Shown here in pieces: positions 1-10,683 of a stretch of DNA of 64,000 nt (positions are counted from its first letter, which is position 1; each line of letters starts with the position of its first letter). The translations under genes were made by a program, and so were the position numbers. This DNA is from Clytia hemisphaerica (taxonomy: Eukaryota; Cnidaria; Hydrozoa; Leptothecata; Clytiidae): contig CACVBU010001035.1 of the NCBI GenBank assembly GCA_902728285.1, positions 362,735 through 426,734 on the forward strand, read 5' to 3'. Below the pieces are notes generated by a model. That model made no database searches. It saw only the letters and a program-made list of their open reading frames with translations, and had not been told where the DNA came from.

Positions 1-13
1 GTCAAGCTTCTGA

Positions 14-1325
14 ATGGACGTCTTGGCTGGAGTACCTCAGGGATCTATTCTAGGACCCCTCTTTTTTTTGATTTACATTAATGACCTCCCTGAAGGAATC
101 ATTTCCATGATCAAAATTTTTGCTGATGATTCATCCTTGTTTTCGCTTATCCTAGACCATATTCGCTGTTCTCAAGAACTGAACAGTGACATGCAGAAGA
201 TAAGTGAGTGGGCTCATCAATGGAAAATGTCCTTCAACCCTGATCCTTCTAAACAGGCAGTTGAAGTGTACTTTACCCGGAGGTTTAATCCAGCTGACCC
301 CCCAGAAATTACTTTCAATAATGCAGCCATCGCAGTTCAGGATCATCAAAAACATCTTGGTCTCATACTTGATCAAAAGCTGGCCTTTGACCGTCACCTT
401 GATGAAAAAATAAAAAAAGCTAATCAAGGTATTGGTCTTATTCGCAGACTTCGTAAATTTCTACCCAGGGATTCTCTTGTCACTATATACAAAACCTATG
501 TTAGACCACACCTAGATTATGGAGATATCGTATATGATCGTCCTGGTAATTCTAAATTTTCTGAAAAAATCGAGTCTGTTCAATATGATGCTTGTCTTGC
601 AATTACTGGATGCTTCAGAGGAACATCCAGAGAAAAAATTTACCTTGAGTTAGGCTTTGAAAGCCTGGCAGACAGGCGATTAATTAGAAGACTCGTATTT
701 TTTTATAAAATAATAAAAGGCTTTGCTCCTGCTTATCTTACGAATATTCTTCCTCCCCAGAGAGGAGAGGAAGAGCGCAATGCAGGGCGAAGGATAAAAC
801 CAGCACTTGAGGTACCTTTCTGTAGAACCGAACGTTATCGTGCTTCTTTCTTTCCATTTTGCATAAATGAATGGAATAACCTCGAGGATCATATACGAAA
901 TCTTCCCACTATTAAGTCTTTCAAGCAAGCTATTCTCCAATTCCTCAGACCCAGTGCTAACTCAGTTTTCAGAGCTAGTGACAACGATGGCGTTGTTCTC
1001 CTTAACCGATTAAGAGTTGGTTTCAGTCATCTTCGTATATAATTTTGCAGACACAGTTGACCCCTTCTGCAACTGTCGACAAAATTCAGTAGAAACAACG
1101 CAACATTTTCTGATGCATTGCTCTGATTACTCTAACGACAGACTTGTGATGTTCGACAGCCTTCTTCAACTTGACATAACCTTGTTTCCATTTAATCCCA
1201 AAACATTGTGTAGAATACTTCTTTATGGCGACCCCGATTTTAGCATTGTCCAAAATCATGATATATTGAGCATAACGATCAAATTTATCTGTGATACAAG
1301 TCGTTTTGGGGGACCGTTATTTTAG
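14..1325 (+). pseudogene. Reverse transcriptase C-terminal half, frameshifted
   Basis: The reading frame 14-1042 contains RT motifs GVPQGSILGPLFFLIYINDL (fingers/palm) and the catalytic FADDSSLF box, then a thumb region with a LGLILDQKLAFDRHL stretch. The protein continues in another frame at about 1040-1325 with FCNCRQNSVETTQHFLMHC, a Cys/His cluster (CxC...HxxxHC) typical of the C-terminal tail of such RTs. A TGA at 11-13 lies in frame directly before the first ATG, where family members read straight through, so the ATG at 14 is not a genuine start. The break at RLRVGFSHLR looks like a short deletion of the residues that usually join the two halves. In the family this enzyme copies the element RNA into a nicked target; here it cannot be functional. 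Confidence 0.87.
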
Positions 1326-1456
1326 TCTTTTACTCTAACTGCTCTCCTAGCTCTTTTTGTTTTGTTTTTTCATTTCTGTTAGTATTTATCCTCTGTAGTT
1401 AGTTTTTATTTTTCCATTTATTAGTTTATTTATTAATTTATTGTTAGCTTAGTTTG

Positions 1457-1512
1457 GGTTCCTTCCTCCTGGCGGTATGATCTGGTGGTCCTTTTGCGGG
1501 AGGTTAGGAACC
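1457..1512 (+). repeat. 3' UTR hairpin of the retroelement
   Basis: GGTTCCTTCCTCC pairs with GGGAGGTTAGGAACC about 30 bases later, just ahead of the poly(A). LINE 3' stem-loops of this kind are known to be recognised by the cognate RT; that role is inferred here. Confidence 0.6.
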
Positions 1513-1573
1513 TTTAGTTTTGTACTATTTGTTCGTGTTACCTATACTATAGATAAAAAAAAAAAAAAAAAAA

Positions 1574-2032
1574 TTTATTTCGCCTAGCGAAAGCATTACG
1601 ATAGCCTTTCGCGGTGGCGGCGGCGGTGGTGTTGGTGTCCTCGGAAAAAAAATAGAAAACGAAAGCTCTTGATACGGTGGACGAACTCACTAAATTTAAT
1701 CTACAAATTATACGCTCGTATAACCACGGACGATTTTCGCGGGTTTTCTTTGGATTACGTCATATATCTTTGTGTCTTTAGTTTCACAGTTTTTTTATAA
1801 GCATATAATTTATAAGAATCAAATCAATACCTCTTGATAGACGGTGATATACCTTTCGGTAATTAGTTCTTACAAAGTAAACAAGCGATGGCACACAATA
1901 TGAGCATTTTAATTTTCTTATAAGCATTTACTTTATAAGAATCAAATCAATAACTCTCGATAGACGGTAATATGCCTTTCGGTAATTAGTTCTTACAATG
2001 TAAACAAGATGACTTAAAGTCGAAAATTTCGC
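1574..2032. repeat. Composite repeat with 124-bp tandem units, copy A
   Basis: It starts with a perfect hairpin (TTTCGC-CTA-GCGAAA at about 1579-1594) followed by an AAGCATTACGATAGCC segment. Almost two units of a 123/124-bp tandem repeat follow, with unit marker AAGCAT at 1799 and 1922. It ends with CAAGATGACTTAAAGTCGAA up to 2032. The hairpin segment and the end segment recur in inverted orientation at 6184-6220 and 6799-6828, whereas the tandem units are in the same orientation. The layout (hairpin, tandem core, microsatellite) resembles Helentron-derived HINE/pearl elements, but that is only an analogy. Confidence 0.6.
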
Positions 2033-3642
2033 ATAATACTTGAACATCGACGACGAGGATGCGTGAAACGTGACTCCTGCAGCATTATGCATTTTGAATG
2101 AAGCGTTACACAAAATATACACAATGTATTGTACACACAGGTCATAGATACCATGTTTTTTTAATGAAAAATCTCAATCCATTAAAAAAAAGATTCCTTA
2201 AAAAATGTGACTAAAGAATTCCATTCTATAAAGCGTAAACAATTTCAATTCAGAATAATTCAGAAAACTGCAATATACTTTGAGAAAAAATAATTTTAAA
2301 TTTTTTTGAAAATGAAGAAGAAAAAATGAATTTTTCATTCTTTGATGCCAGAACCCTCATTTTGTGCTTTGAAGGAACTTGTGATAAAGACTTCTTTCAC
2401 TTGTAGGCAATATTTGAGAAATGCAAGGCAGCGTCCGGTAGTGGTAAAAAAGGACACTTTTTCTACCAAAAAGCCTGTTTTTACCTAAATTTTTATGATT
2501 TCAGGAGGGGCAGCATCCGATAACCGGACGCTAAAAGGGCATGAAAAATGGCCTGACTTGCGCAAAGTTTATATCTACTTCTCTCTATAAACAGTAGAAT
2601 TTATCTAAAATTGAGAAAAATGGCTAGTCAGAAAAATCTGTTGTATACTATCTTCGCTTTCTGATATGAATGATGGCCCACCACCATCAAGATCATTGGA
2701 CTTTCCCAGAAAAAAATTGAATATGGGGGGGGGTGAAGGATATAAAATTTTTTGGAAATCCCCCCCCTGGACATTGTGACTTTTGATCCCCCGGACAGCA
2801 GGGCTAACCCCCCCCCCCCCGCCCCGGACAAGTATCAGTTGATTCCATTGAGAGCAAGTTTACCCCTCCCCCAGGACAGGGCAAATTTTGTAGATTTTAA
2901 CTCCAGCTTCTGGACTAGAAAATTGCAGGGTAAAAACTAGCCAACTTTAAGCTTTAAAGAAATAATACTCCTTGAGATTAAACTTTGACTCCTTTATAAC
3001 TGCTTTAAACTGCATCCCATTAAACAAACCCTCCCCAATCTCTTGCCGTTCATCCCGTGAAAAATATATACTGTAGGGGAAAGATTCCAGAAAAGTAACA
3101 AGCAGACAAGAATCTTAGTGTGGAAATGGGAATCTTATACAAACAACGGTACCATCATTCAAAATGAAAATCCTAATTAGCAAGAGGTGTATCAAGATCG
3201 GTGAAGTTTGATTGAAGCTTGATTAGTTTGATTTATTACCTTGTTGCCCATTCTTTTTACATTTTGACGGCTTATTAGCAGACGCCCACACTAAAGCTTA
3301 AAGAGCGAGCCAATATCTATCATCCCATTGGGAAGGAAAAGCTGGAACTTTTACTAACAAAACTCATAGAACACCAATCAAACTTCATCGGGTAAAAAAC
3401 TGTCATCATTAACGAGGGACCGCTGTACATTGTGCGGTGGTGTACGGTGGGGCTGGATCTAAATGTCCTTTGTACGGCGGTGAAAATAGGTTAATTTGGA
3501 ATCTGCTGTACTGTACACCCCACCTTACCCACCGTAAATCACGGTACAATGACACTGTACGGCAGTGTCTAGGCAGGGTCGTTTCGATTATACAAAAATG
3601 ATTGCTGAATTTCAATTCACAATTGACATGATTTCTAAGAAA
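2033..3642. other. Intergenic, AT-rich with C/G homopolymer block
   Basis: No ORF here has support. 2725-2870 holds several runs of G or C (up to 13 C at about 2808-2820), which makes short spurious ORFs on both strands. 3409-3560 repeats the word GTGTACGG/CCGTACA several times and looks like a decayed low-copy inverted repeat. Confidence 0.5.
2400..2570. repeat. Dispersed repeat, inverted match at 61.2 kb
   Basis: Words such as GCAGCGTCCGGTAGTGGTAA, CCTGTTTTTACC and the 'ccggacgctaaaagg...catgaaaaatggcctg' segment recur on the opposite strand at 61160-61300. No coding content is evident. Confidence 0.5.
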
Positions 3643-3870
3643 TACCGTAAGATCGGGTAACTTGCATCAGTGGAGGCTAACATGCATAGCCTTCAAATGA
3701 ATGACCCGTTTGGTCATTAAAATACAAAGTTAAATCAAAACAAAAATGGTAGGCTAGAGCTGCAAGTGGAGTTCATTTGTTTTGAAATTTTGCTGCTTTG
3801 ATTGGTCAGTCATTTGATGCCTATGCAATAAGTTAGCCTCCACTGATGCAAGTTACCCCACTTCACGGTA
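3643..3870. mobile_element. Palindromic MITE (TACCGT termini)
   Basis: About 228 bp flanked by inverted arms. The left arm is TACCGTAAGATCGGGTAACT then TGCATCAGTGGAGGCTAAC; the right arm reads GTTAGCCTCCACTGATGCA then AGTTACCCCACTTCACGGTA. There is no ORF. A truncated second copy lies at 32248-32340. It is probably a non-autonomous DNA transposon; the superfamily is unknown and a TA target duplication is possible. Confidence 0.8.
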
Positions 3871-4958
3871 CTTGCTAAAACCATGGAGGTATAAAGAAAC
3901 AGGAGAAGTATGCTATTGTAACCAAGCTCGCCCTACGATTAAAAAAGTTACGATGTATGCATGCTCATAATCTCATATATCGTGCATTTTTAATGAGCTC
4001 TTTTATCCATAGGTGAAATCCTATTGGCTCATTTAAGCTTTAGAAATTAGATGAGACGAGATTCATTGTTTCTGACATCAGTGTAAGAAAATATTTGGAC
4101 TAAAAAAAGGCCTGTAAACTTGGCAATCCTTCATCAAATGATAAGATTTTTCGATCAATGTTTTCCTTAAGGTGAACTCTATTGCTTGATACTTTCCTCC
4201 TAAATTCTCCAGCGACTTTATGTCTACAGATTGAGTCTGAAATCGTGTGTGCTTATAAAGAACTTTTCATTTTCTGGCTTGAGAAAATATCTTTTCAAAA
4301 CAAAATTGAACGGATAGCGAAATGGAACATAAACTTGCTTCGTGGACGAATTTTTATCTAATTTTCGTATATTAAAAGGCGAGAATCTTCAATACTGATT
4401 ATTAGAATGTTCATAGCAAACTTGAGTTCTACTAAAAAGTCTTATTTCATCGGGCGAGCTTAGAATTTCTTTTGATACATTTTATAAAAGAAATCAAAAG
4501 ACTTTAACGACCAATTACCGACACATTCAACTCCTGTTTTTCTTTATACCTCTATGCTAAAACTGACTGTTTGTCACAACTGGTTTCACTATTTCTATTT
4601 CTATTTCTATTCGATAATTTACAGGAGGTTACAAAACCTATTCTCACAAATATTATCTAGAAAAGAATATAAATATAAGGTAAATAACTATTAAAGGTAA
4701 ATAATATTAACACATAACTATCTGGTGAAAAAAGGAAAAAAAGATCATACCTGTGCTGTTTGTAGCTTTGGAGAAGAAGAGAAGAGAGGGTTTAATAATG
4801 TTGTTGTTTGTTATGGAAAATTAACTCCTACTAACTGAGCATGATCAATTTGTTGGTGCATTCACTGACTACACAAACATAAAATACTTAGTAGTAAACA
4901 AATATTAAACCTCTTTAAACACTCTACAAAGGACCAGAAAACATGGTTAAAACTTATA
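3871..4958. other. Intergenic, no gene seen
   Basis: AT-rich sequence without supported coding regions. A short (TTTCTA)n microsatellite lies at about 4588-4612. Confidence 0.5.
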
Positions 4959-5896
4959 CAGTCAGGAACTATTGCAAATTAGGCTATGATGGCCAAACTA
5001 GGATGTTAGCCTAATTAGGCCAGAATTTATATCCTAGTTAGGATATTAATGGCTTAATTTGGATATATGAAATATTCAAACCTAAATATCTTGAGAACAA
5101 GTAAAATCCGCGTCAATCTTACTACATGGACTTGTTACTTGTACTAAGAAGAGTATTTAAAGCGAAAAACTTTTCTCTTTTTAGAGCGGAGTGAAAAGAT
5201 GTGATTATCTTATTAAAACTTGCTTAATTTGGCTATGATAGCCAAATTAAGCCGATTTAAGTTCTACATGCAGCGCGCCATTTTTTGTCTGAAAAATGAA
5301 AAAAACTTAGTATCATAATATATTGTTGTTATCGTTGGCTTTAAAAGTATAGTCTTTTGGTTTTGCTGATCTTAAAGATATGTTATTAAAATTTACACTT
5401 GATGGGTTGATTAAATATTTAAATTGAGGATGGTCTTTGTTACGTTTTTTTATATATTATAGCTGACAAGGTTGTTTATAAAATCTAAAAGCGTACCAAA
5501 CAAGTTTATTATTAAGATAAAAAATAGATAAATAGATAAAACATGTTTCTAAAGCCAAGTTCGGATTACGTTTGTTTACGTTAATCTTGAAATAATTTCG
5601 ACTGTTCTGCTGTATATATGTAAACATAATTTTGCTGAAACAGCATAATATTTAAAAACTGAATATTTTCTCAGTCCGCTCAAATTTTACCCAAAAAACA
5701 TTCGGAACTTATTCAAATAAATAAGAATTTGACATTTTAAGCTAAATATTGACGCGGATTTTGAAATCCAAGTCAAAAATTGGAATTTTGTTCCTTCCAG
5801 CCTAATTAGGCTACAATTTCTAGCTTAATTAAGCCATCATATCCAAGTTAGGCAAGAATCGGCGAACATAGCCTAATTTGCAATAGTTCCTGACTG
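4959..5896. mobile_element. 938-bp non-autonomous TIR element with TTATA duplication
   Basis: The termini are near-perfect inverted repeats: CAGTCAGGAACTATTGCAAA at the left and TTTGCAATAGTTCCTGACTG at the right. The repeat extends inward through TTAGGCTAT / ATAGCCTAA, and further inside AATCCGCGTCAATCTT (about 5107) pairs with ATTGACGCGGATTTT (about 5749). TTATA occurs immediately outside both ends (4954-4958 and 5897-5901), as expected for a 5-bp target-site duplication. Repeated GCCTAATTAGGC-like palindromes populate both arms. There is no transposase ORF, so it would need a helper. The superfamily was not identified. Confidence 0.85.
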
Positions 5897-6160
5897 TTAT
5901 ACAGCAGCAGCAAGTTTCAAAAGCACAAAAGCATGTGCAATAATAATCAAGCAGCCATTTAAAAAGTTCTCACGATGAATGTTTACAAAAACTTGGTTAC
6001 ACTTCTTGCACTAGCCTAGCGTATTTTATTTATTAAGAAAAAGCCCTGTTTTTATCACTTTTTATCTTTGTGAGTGAGTCCACCTTTAGAATATTGCCCG
6101 TAGTACGCCCGCAGCCAAACGCCCACGCCATAATTTGCGCCCCAAAAAATGTCTCGCCAC

Positions 6161-6183
6161 ATACATACATACATACATACACG
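6161..6183. repeat. (ACAT)n microsatellite
   Basis: Five to six ACAT units directly before the hairpin end of the 6.2-kb tandem-repeat element. Microsatellites in this position are typical of HINE-like repeats. Confidence 0.85.
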
Positions 6184-6828
6184 GAAGGCTATCGTAATAC
6201 TTTCGCTAAGCGAAATTAACAAGAGATGGCGCACAGTATGACCTTATTCATTTTTCTTATAAGCATATACTTTATAAGAATCAAATCAATAACTCTTGAT
6301 AGATGGTGATATACCTTTCGGTAATTAGTTCTTACAAAGTAAACAAGCGATGGCACACAATATGAGCATTTTTATTTTTCTTATAAGCATTTACTTTATA
6401 AGAATCAAATCAATAACTCTCGATAGACGGTGATATACCTTTCGGTAATTAGTTCATACAAACTAAACAAGCGATGGCACACAATATGAGCACATTTATT
6501 TTTCTTATAAGCATATACTTTATAAGAATGAAATCAATAACTCTCGATAGACAGTGATATATCTTTCGGTAATTAGTTCTTACAAAGTAAACAAGGGATG
6601 CCGCACAATATGAGCATATTCATTTTCATTCATATTCAAAAATTAAACAACAACTGTTCTTAAATTGGTCTTATTTTTTTAGCGATTTTAAATCTCGTTG
6701 TTCTTGTAAAATTGTTTCATCAAGGCTCGATGTAAAGTAGATTTCAAATTGGCTTCAATCTCTACTTCTTGTTTTCCCTATGTAGTTTAAATTCTAGGCG
6801 AAATTTTCGACTTTAAGTCGTCTTGTTG
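6184..6828. repeat. Composite repeat with 124-bp tandem units, copy B
   Basis: A GGCTATCGTAATACTTTCGC / TAAGCGAAATTAAC end with a TTTCGCTAAGCGAAA hairpin is followed by just over three head-to-tail units of exactly 124 bp. AACAAG-N-GATGGC occurs at 6218 and 6342, and AAGCAT at 6261, 6385 and 6509. After a non-repetitive stretch the element ends with GCGAAATTTTCGACTTTAAG TCGTCTTG at 6799-6828. Units contain TTATAAGCATATACTTTATAA and ATACCTTTCGGTAATTAG. No ORF is present. The terminal segments are inverted relative to copy A at 1574-2032. Confidence 0.75.
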
Positions 6829-6829
6829 G

Positions 6830-6896
6830 GATTTCAATCGAAATTTTTATCCCCATTCTGGGAAAAAGTCCCACCGGGGCTGTGAGACAGGGATGT
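6830..6896. repeat. Fragment of CACAGACCC-type repeat family
   Basis: Contains the 3' terminal words of the family found at 12.8, 15.1, 15.3, 19.4, 21.1, 33.5 and 57.7 kb: 'tttttatccccat', 'cccaccggggctgtgagacagg'. Only one end is present. Confidence 0.6.
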
Positions 6897-7378
6897 CATT
6901 ATTTCTTATTGTAAATCTAATGCCGTTTTACATGGCTCTAAAAAGTGCAGAAATTGTAACAGACAGAGGCGTTGAGGTTTCAGAACGAGACAAGATTGTA
7001 ATTGAATTCACAATCCCATTTTTAAAGTGTTTTTTAAAGTATGTTTTCATTGCGTCTCTTTGTTGAGCCACTTAGACACAGAGGGAACAATTTTATGTTG
7101 ACACAAGGTTTCTTGCAACAAGTATGTCAACAAAGTAACCACCGTCTCTGCGCACTTCGTTTCGTCAAAACAAAATTCGATTGAAAGTGATGTGGAAAGA
7201 AATGTCATCTTATGTCTTCCGGCTGTCGCATCAAAAATTTTTCATCAACGGGAAATTTCTTCTACCCTAAAGAAGTAAAAAAAACTGCTTACTTTCTACT
7301 GACAAAATGATCGATACGCACTGTTTATGTTTTCCGTAAATTAAATTGTTTGTAAAGAAGAATAAAATTGACCTTTAC

Positions 7379-7559
7379 ACAAATAACGTCATGAACATCA
7401 CTTGCCTCGTTTTGGAATTATTGCTATGGTGATTAATTCCCAGCGGATTTTATCAAAACTAATTCCTATTTATAAAAAAATCATTTAATGTCTCAAGGAA
7501 CATAATCACCATGGCAATTGTTTGAATACGAGGCAAGTGATGTTCGCGACGTAATTTAT
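7379..7559. mobile_element. Palindromic MITE, ~180 bp
   Basis: Left arm AACGTCATGAACATCACTTG-CCTCG and right arm CGAGG-CAAGTGATGTTCGCGACGT are inverted copies, and the similarity continues inward to CTATGGTGATTA / AATCACCATGG. No ORF. Confidence 0.75.
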
Positions 7560-9181
7560 GAGAAGGTCTATTGGTTGTAATAAAATTCTGCGGTTTACAA
7601 CCCTTCGACTGAGGGTACTATATCGGAATCGTTTATATTCAATTTTATTTTATTTTATTTTTCAGGGACAAACATTATATACTATGCTCATGATGCTTAT
7701 TTGAAAAATTACATACTTATTTCCCGCTCGAAAAAATAACCCAAAACCAGCCTTTAATCAAAACCAGTCTTGATTGGACTAAAGTTTCACGAGATTTGAT
7801 TTCGCGCTTTCGCATTTTTTTGCCATTTTTGCGAAAAAGTTGAAATTAGACTTAAGACGTGAAATACACCGTAAGTGTATCTTTTAGCGTTTTCAGGACT
7901 ACTTTCAATAACTTTTGGATTATTCGTAAAAATATATGTATTTGGCCCCCATTTGGCCTTATTTATGGACTGTAAGGTGTCCATTTCTATGTAATACGTT
8001 TACCTACGTACAATGTAAAGAAAGGGAAGAAATTTTGATGAGCAAATAAGGATTATTTTAAACGAGCTAGACACAGTGAAGGAATCTTAAGCTGTTAGCG
8101 TATATGAAATGAAAGCTAAGACATCTTTTTAAAACCAAAACGACTATAACACAAGAAAAAAAGTTTGACCACAAAAATCTCATTACTAAGATCAATAACA
8201 TAGAATACGACCCTACTGTTATGATGAATATTTATGAAATGACCATCAAGTTGGCCAACTTTTATTACGTAAAAAATTAAACTCCTCAATTAGTATTGCT
8301 TTCTATTCCATCCCAAATTTTTCAGTCGAATTTCCCCCCAAAGAATTATGGAATTATTTTGCATCAAAAAAAATATTTAAAACTATTTTTCTTTTTTGTA
8401 TATAAAATTTCATGTAATAAATTAAAGGGAAATAATAATTATATTATAATAATTTTCAAGTGTGTAAATCGATGACACCCTTTTTGAAAAAATTTGAAGT
8501 GTTGTGTTGTTGTGATCAAAAGCATCTTGGGATTAATCCTATTGGGCTTAAGATAATCTGCGAGGCACTAGAATGTTACGACATTTTTTTTCAGGTATTT
8601 TGACATTTAACCAAGAGATAGAAGACAATGGGTAAAAAAGGCTCTCACTTGTCAAAAAAAACTGTTGATTTTGTGAATTTGCCATTATTATTAACATGTC
8701 CACTCTCTACTTGAGATTGAAAAGCACTTCACTTTTGATCAGTGGTGTGTGAGTGGAGAAGGCATCATCACAAACTTTCAATGGTTTGCAACCAAAGCAA
8801 TAAGGAGGAAAAATCATTTTTAAGTATGTGACAAAGTTTTGACAAGTCTTCTGTTACTGATGTTGTTTTATCCACTGAATAAACGTTGTCATTTCCTCTT
8901 AACACTCTCCTTCGTATCTCCTTTTCCGACCCTCTTTATAGAAGAACCTTGAAAAAAGCCATGCGTTGGAGGGTTCGAATTTCCTAAGTACAGTTCCTTC
9001 GGTCATGTAAACATTGTGTTGTATGAAAAACAGTGAGCAAAAAAAAAATTCACAGCGAAAAGAAAACATTTCAAATTCGATTGATCCGTACAACCACAAA
9101 CAAAACTTTTCAAAAAAAATGAACATCTATATTCTCTTCTCCAGTTGTATGCTGGGAAAAATCCTCCATTAATGATTCAGA
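7560..9181. other. Intergenic, no gene seen
   Basis: AT-rich with poly(A)/poly(T) runs; only short unsupported ORFs. Confidence 0.45.
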
Positions 9182-10159
9182 TCATAAGAAATCATATTTG
9201 GCCATTGCTTGTAATGTCATGAAGGCACAAAGTGCATCGTAAAACTTTTTCCTTGCCTCGTTTGAAGTCTCACAAATAGCATTTCTTCTTTTCCTCAAAG
9301 AAGCTCCTTTAAAAGTTCTCATCGGTTGATCAGTTTCATCTTCCTTTTCTCCAAAACTTTTAGGCATACAATTCATCAGATTTTTAAGGTGAATATTCAA
9401 ACTAGCTTTGTCTTTCTTATGGCAACTATAATACCCTTTACACCGATGGTTCTCGTAGATCATATTGATGAAACATTGAGGTTCATCAAATCCGGAGTCA
9501 TGAGATAAATTAGCTGAAGAATTTTCTGAACCAAAAACTCTTGATTGCTCAGAAGAGGAAGTGATTGTAGGACACTGGCTACTTTGTTCGGTATTCAAGC
9601 TACTAAAACACGTGCTCCGACTATCAACTGTTGATGATACTTCACTATCAGCCACTTTTAAATATTGTTCCAACGTATAAGGGTAGACGTTATTGTTTTT
9701 ATATGAAAGACTATTTTTACGATTTCTGCGACAACATATAAATTTAGAGAGACACGAAGGTTCTTCCATTCGCAAATTTCCTCCACCCCCTCCCTCATCG
9801 TCATTTTGTATTCGATTCTGTTCATGGTCACACCTTGAACAAGTTTGTAGTTCAGAAGTATCCTGCATATGTTCATTTTCAATATTGCATTCACCTTTAT
9901 GTTTATCCTGTGTATTTTCTTCTGTAAAATCGTCATCTTTCCTTCGTGAAATATCCACCTCGTCTGCACTCCGCGTACTGTGTCTTGACGTTTTGTTTTT
10001 CGCTTTCAATTTATCCCGATTCAGTTTTCTTGGAGGTTCACTTTGAGTACGCCGACGACACTGTCGTAAAAAAGAACAACCCATTTTACGAATTTCGAAT
10101 GTTTTTGATGATGATGAACTATTTCTTTGAGTTTCTTCTGCCATTCTCATTAATTTCAT
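9182..10159 (-). CDS. Unknown 325-aa protein, single exon
   Basis: I do not recognise this protein. An open frame of 326 codons in such AT-rich DNA is unlikely by chance. The ATG at 10159 follows directly after an in-frame TGA, which fixes the upstream limit. The second or third Met (MRMAEE) could also be the start. The product is hydrophilic and Ser/Arg/Lys-rich, with no signal peptide or membrane segment. It has a basic Cys patch near residue 28 (CSFLRQCRRRTQSEPPRK), an acidic/Gly run (DDEGGGGG), a CLSKFICCRRNRK cluster, a Ser-rich middle with HDSGFDEP (like a phospho-degron), and a conserved-looking C-terminus FYDALCAFMTLQAMAKYDFL. A CCTTAG just upstream of the ATG could be a splice acceptor for a 5'-UTR intron. 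It lies 4.7 kb downstream of the RGS22-like gene on the same strand. It could be a lineage-specific gene or the last exon of a longer one. Confidence 0.55.
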   Translation of the reverse strand: MKLMRMAEETQRNSSSSSKTFEIRKMGCSFLRQCRRRTQSEPPRKLNRDKLKAKNKTSRHSTRSADEVDISRRKDDDFTEENTQDKHKGECNIENEHMQDTSELQTCSRCDHEQNRIQNDDEGGGGGNLRMEEPSCLSKFICCRRNRKNSLSYKNNNVYPYTLEQYLKVADSEVSSTVDSRSTCFSSLNTEQSSQCPTITSSSEQSRVFGSENSSANLSHDSGFDEPQCFINMIYENHRCKGYYSCHKKDKASLNIHLKNLMNCMPKSFGEKEDETDQPMRTFKGASLRKRRNAICETSNEARKKFYDALCAFMTLQAMAKYDFL

Positions 10160-10188
10160 TCATCTAAGGTACAATAAATTAACTTTTC

Positions 10189-10282
10189 CAGTTATATACA
10201 CAACGTTCTTTTAACGTCCATCTAACATTTTAGGATGTTATGACCGTTAGATGAACGTTGAAAGAACTTCGTGTGTCAACTG
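10189..10282. mobile_element. ACAACGTT-type palindromic MITE, divergent copy
   Basis: CAGTTATATACACAACGTTC pairs with GAACTTCGTGTGTCAACTG, with inner arms AACGTCCATCTAACATT / CCGTTAGATGAACGTT. It belongs with the copies at 23853 and 29470 and lies just upstream of the 325-aa ORF start. Confidence 0.7.
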
Positions 10283-10625
10283 AACTAAAATTCATGATAC
10301 ACGCGCTTCAAAAAATTATCAAACATAAAAGTTTACGTTAGCTCCGCAAAGAAATCTTCAAATCAAAAAAAATAATTGACGAAATTCAAAAATCTAACAG
10401 CAAAATGAACATTGGAATATTCTAAAGAGTCAGAAAAACTTTAATCAAATAACCAATGAGTCTCTCCCTCAATTTTTCCAATCCACGCAAAAAAAAAAGA
10501 AGTTTCGTGCGATATGATGAACGATGGTCAGAAAAAAAAGAGAAAAGAGAATTGAGACGTAATAAAATGGTTTCGTGTTGGACCGCCAGTAGATTGGTTA
10601 AAAATTTTTTTGCTCATTGTTTTCC

Positions 10626-10643
10626 CTCTCTCTCTCTCTCTCC
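10626..10643. repeat. (CT)n microsatellite
   Basis: A short CTCTCT run; it inflates Ser/Leu in spurious ORFs across it. Confidence 0.8.
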
Positions 10644-10683
10644 CTTTCATTTCAACTCACAGTTGATAATGTTTTGTCAGTAA

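Larger units (their letters stand above)
1..1573 (+). mobile_element. CR1/L2-like non-LTR retrotransposon, 3' part
   Basis: This is the 3' end of a non-LTR (LINE-type) element, cut by the window edge on its 5' side. It carries the C-terminal half of the reverse transcriptase, then about 230 bp of 3' UTR with a strong hairpin (1457-1512), and ends in an uninterrupted A-run at 1555-1573. The poly(A) directly abuts the palindrome-bearing end of another repeat (1574 onward), so the element probably inserted there. The coding part is broken by a TGA just before the first Met and a frame change near 1040, so this copy is dead. Clade (CR1/L2/Jockey-like) is inferred from the RT style and the lack of an RNase H domain in what is visible. 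Confidence 0.88.

Noticed and set aside
2628-2940. Two overlapping Gly/Pro-rich ORFs
   Set aside because: Produced by C/G homopolymer runs, no homology signal.
6218-6630. CRISPR-like array
   Set aside because: Units are 124 bp head-to-tail with no unique spacers, in a eukaryotic genome; a minisatellite/element core.
9693-10046. 117-aa plus-strand ORF opposite the 325-aa gene
   Set aside because: Antisense shadow of the longer minus-strand frame; composition mirrors it.
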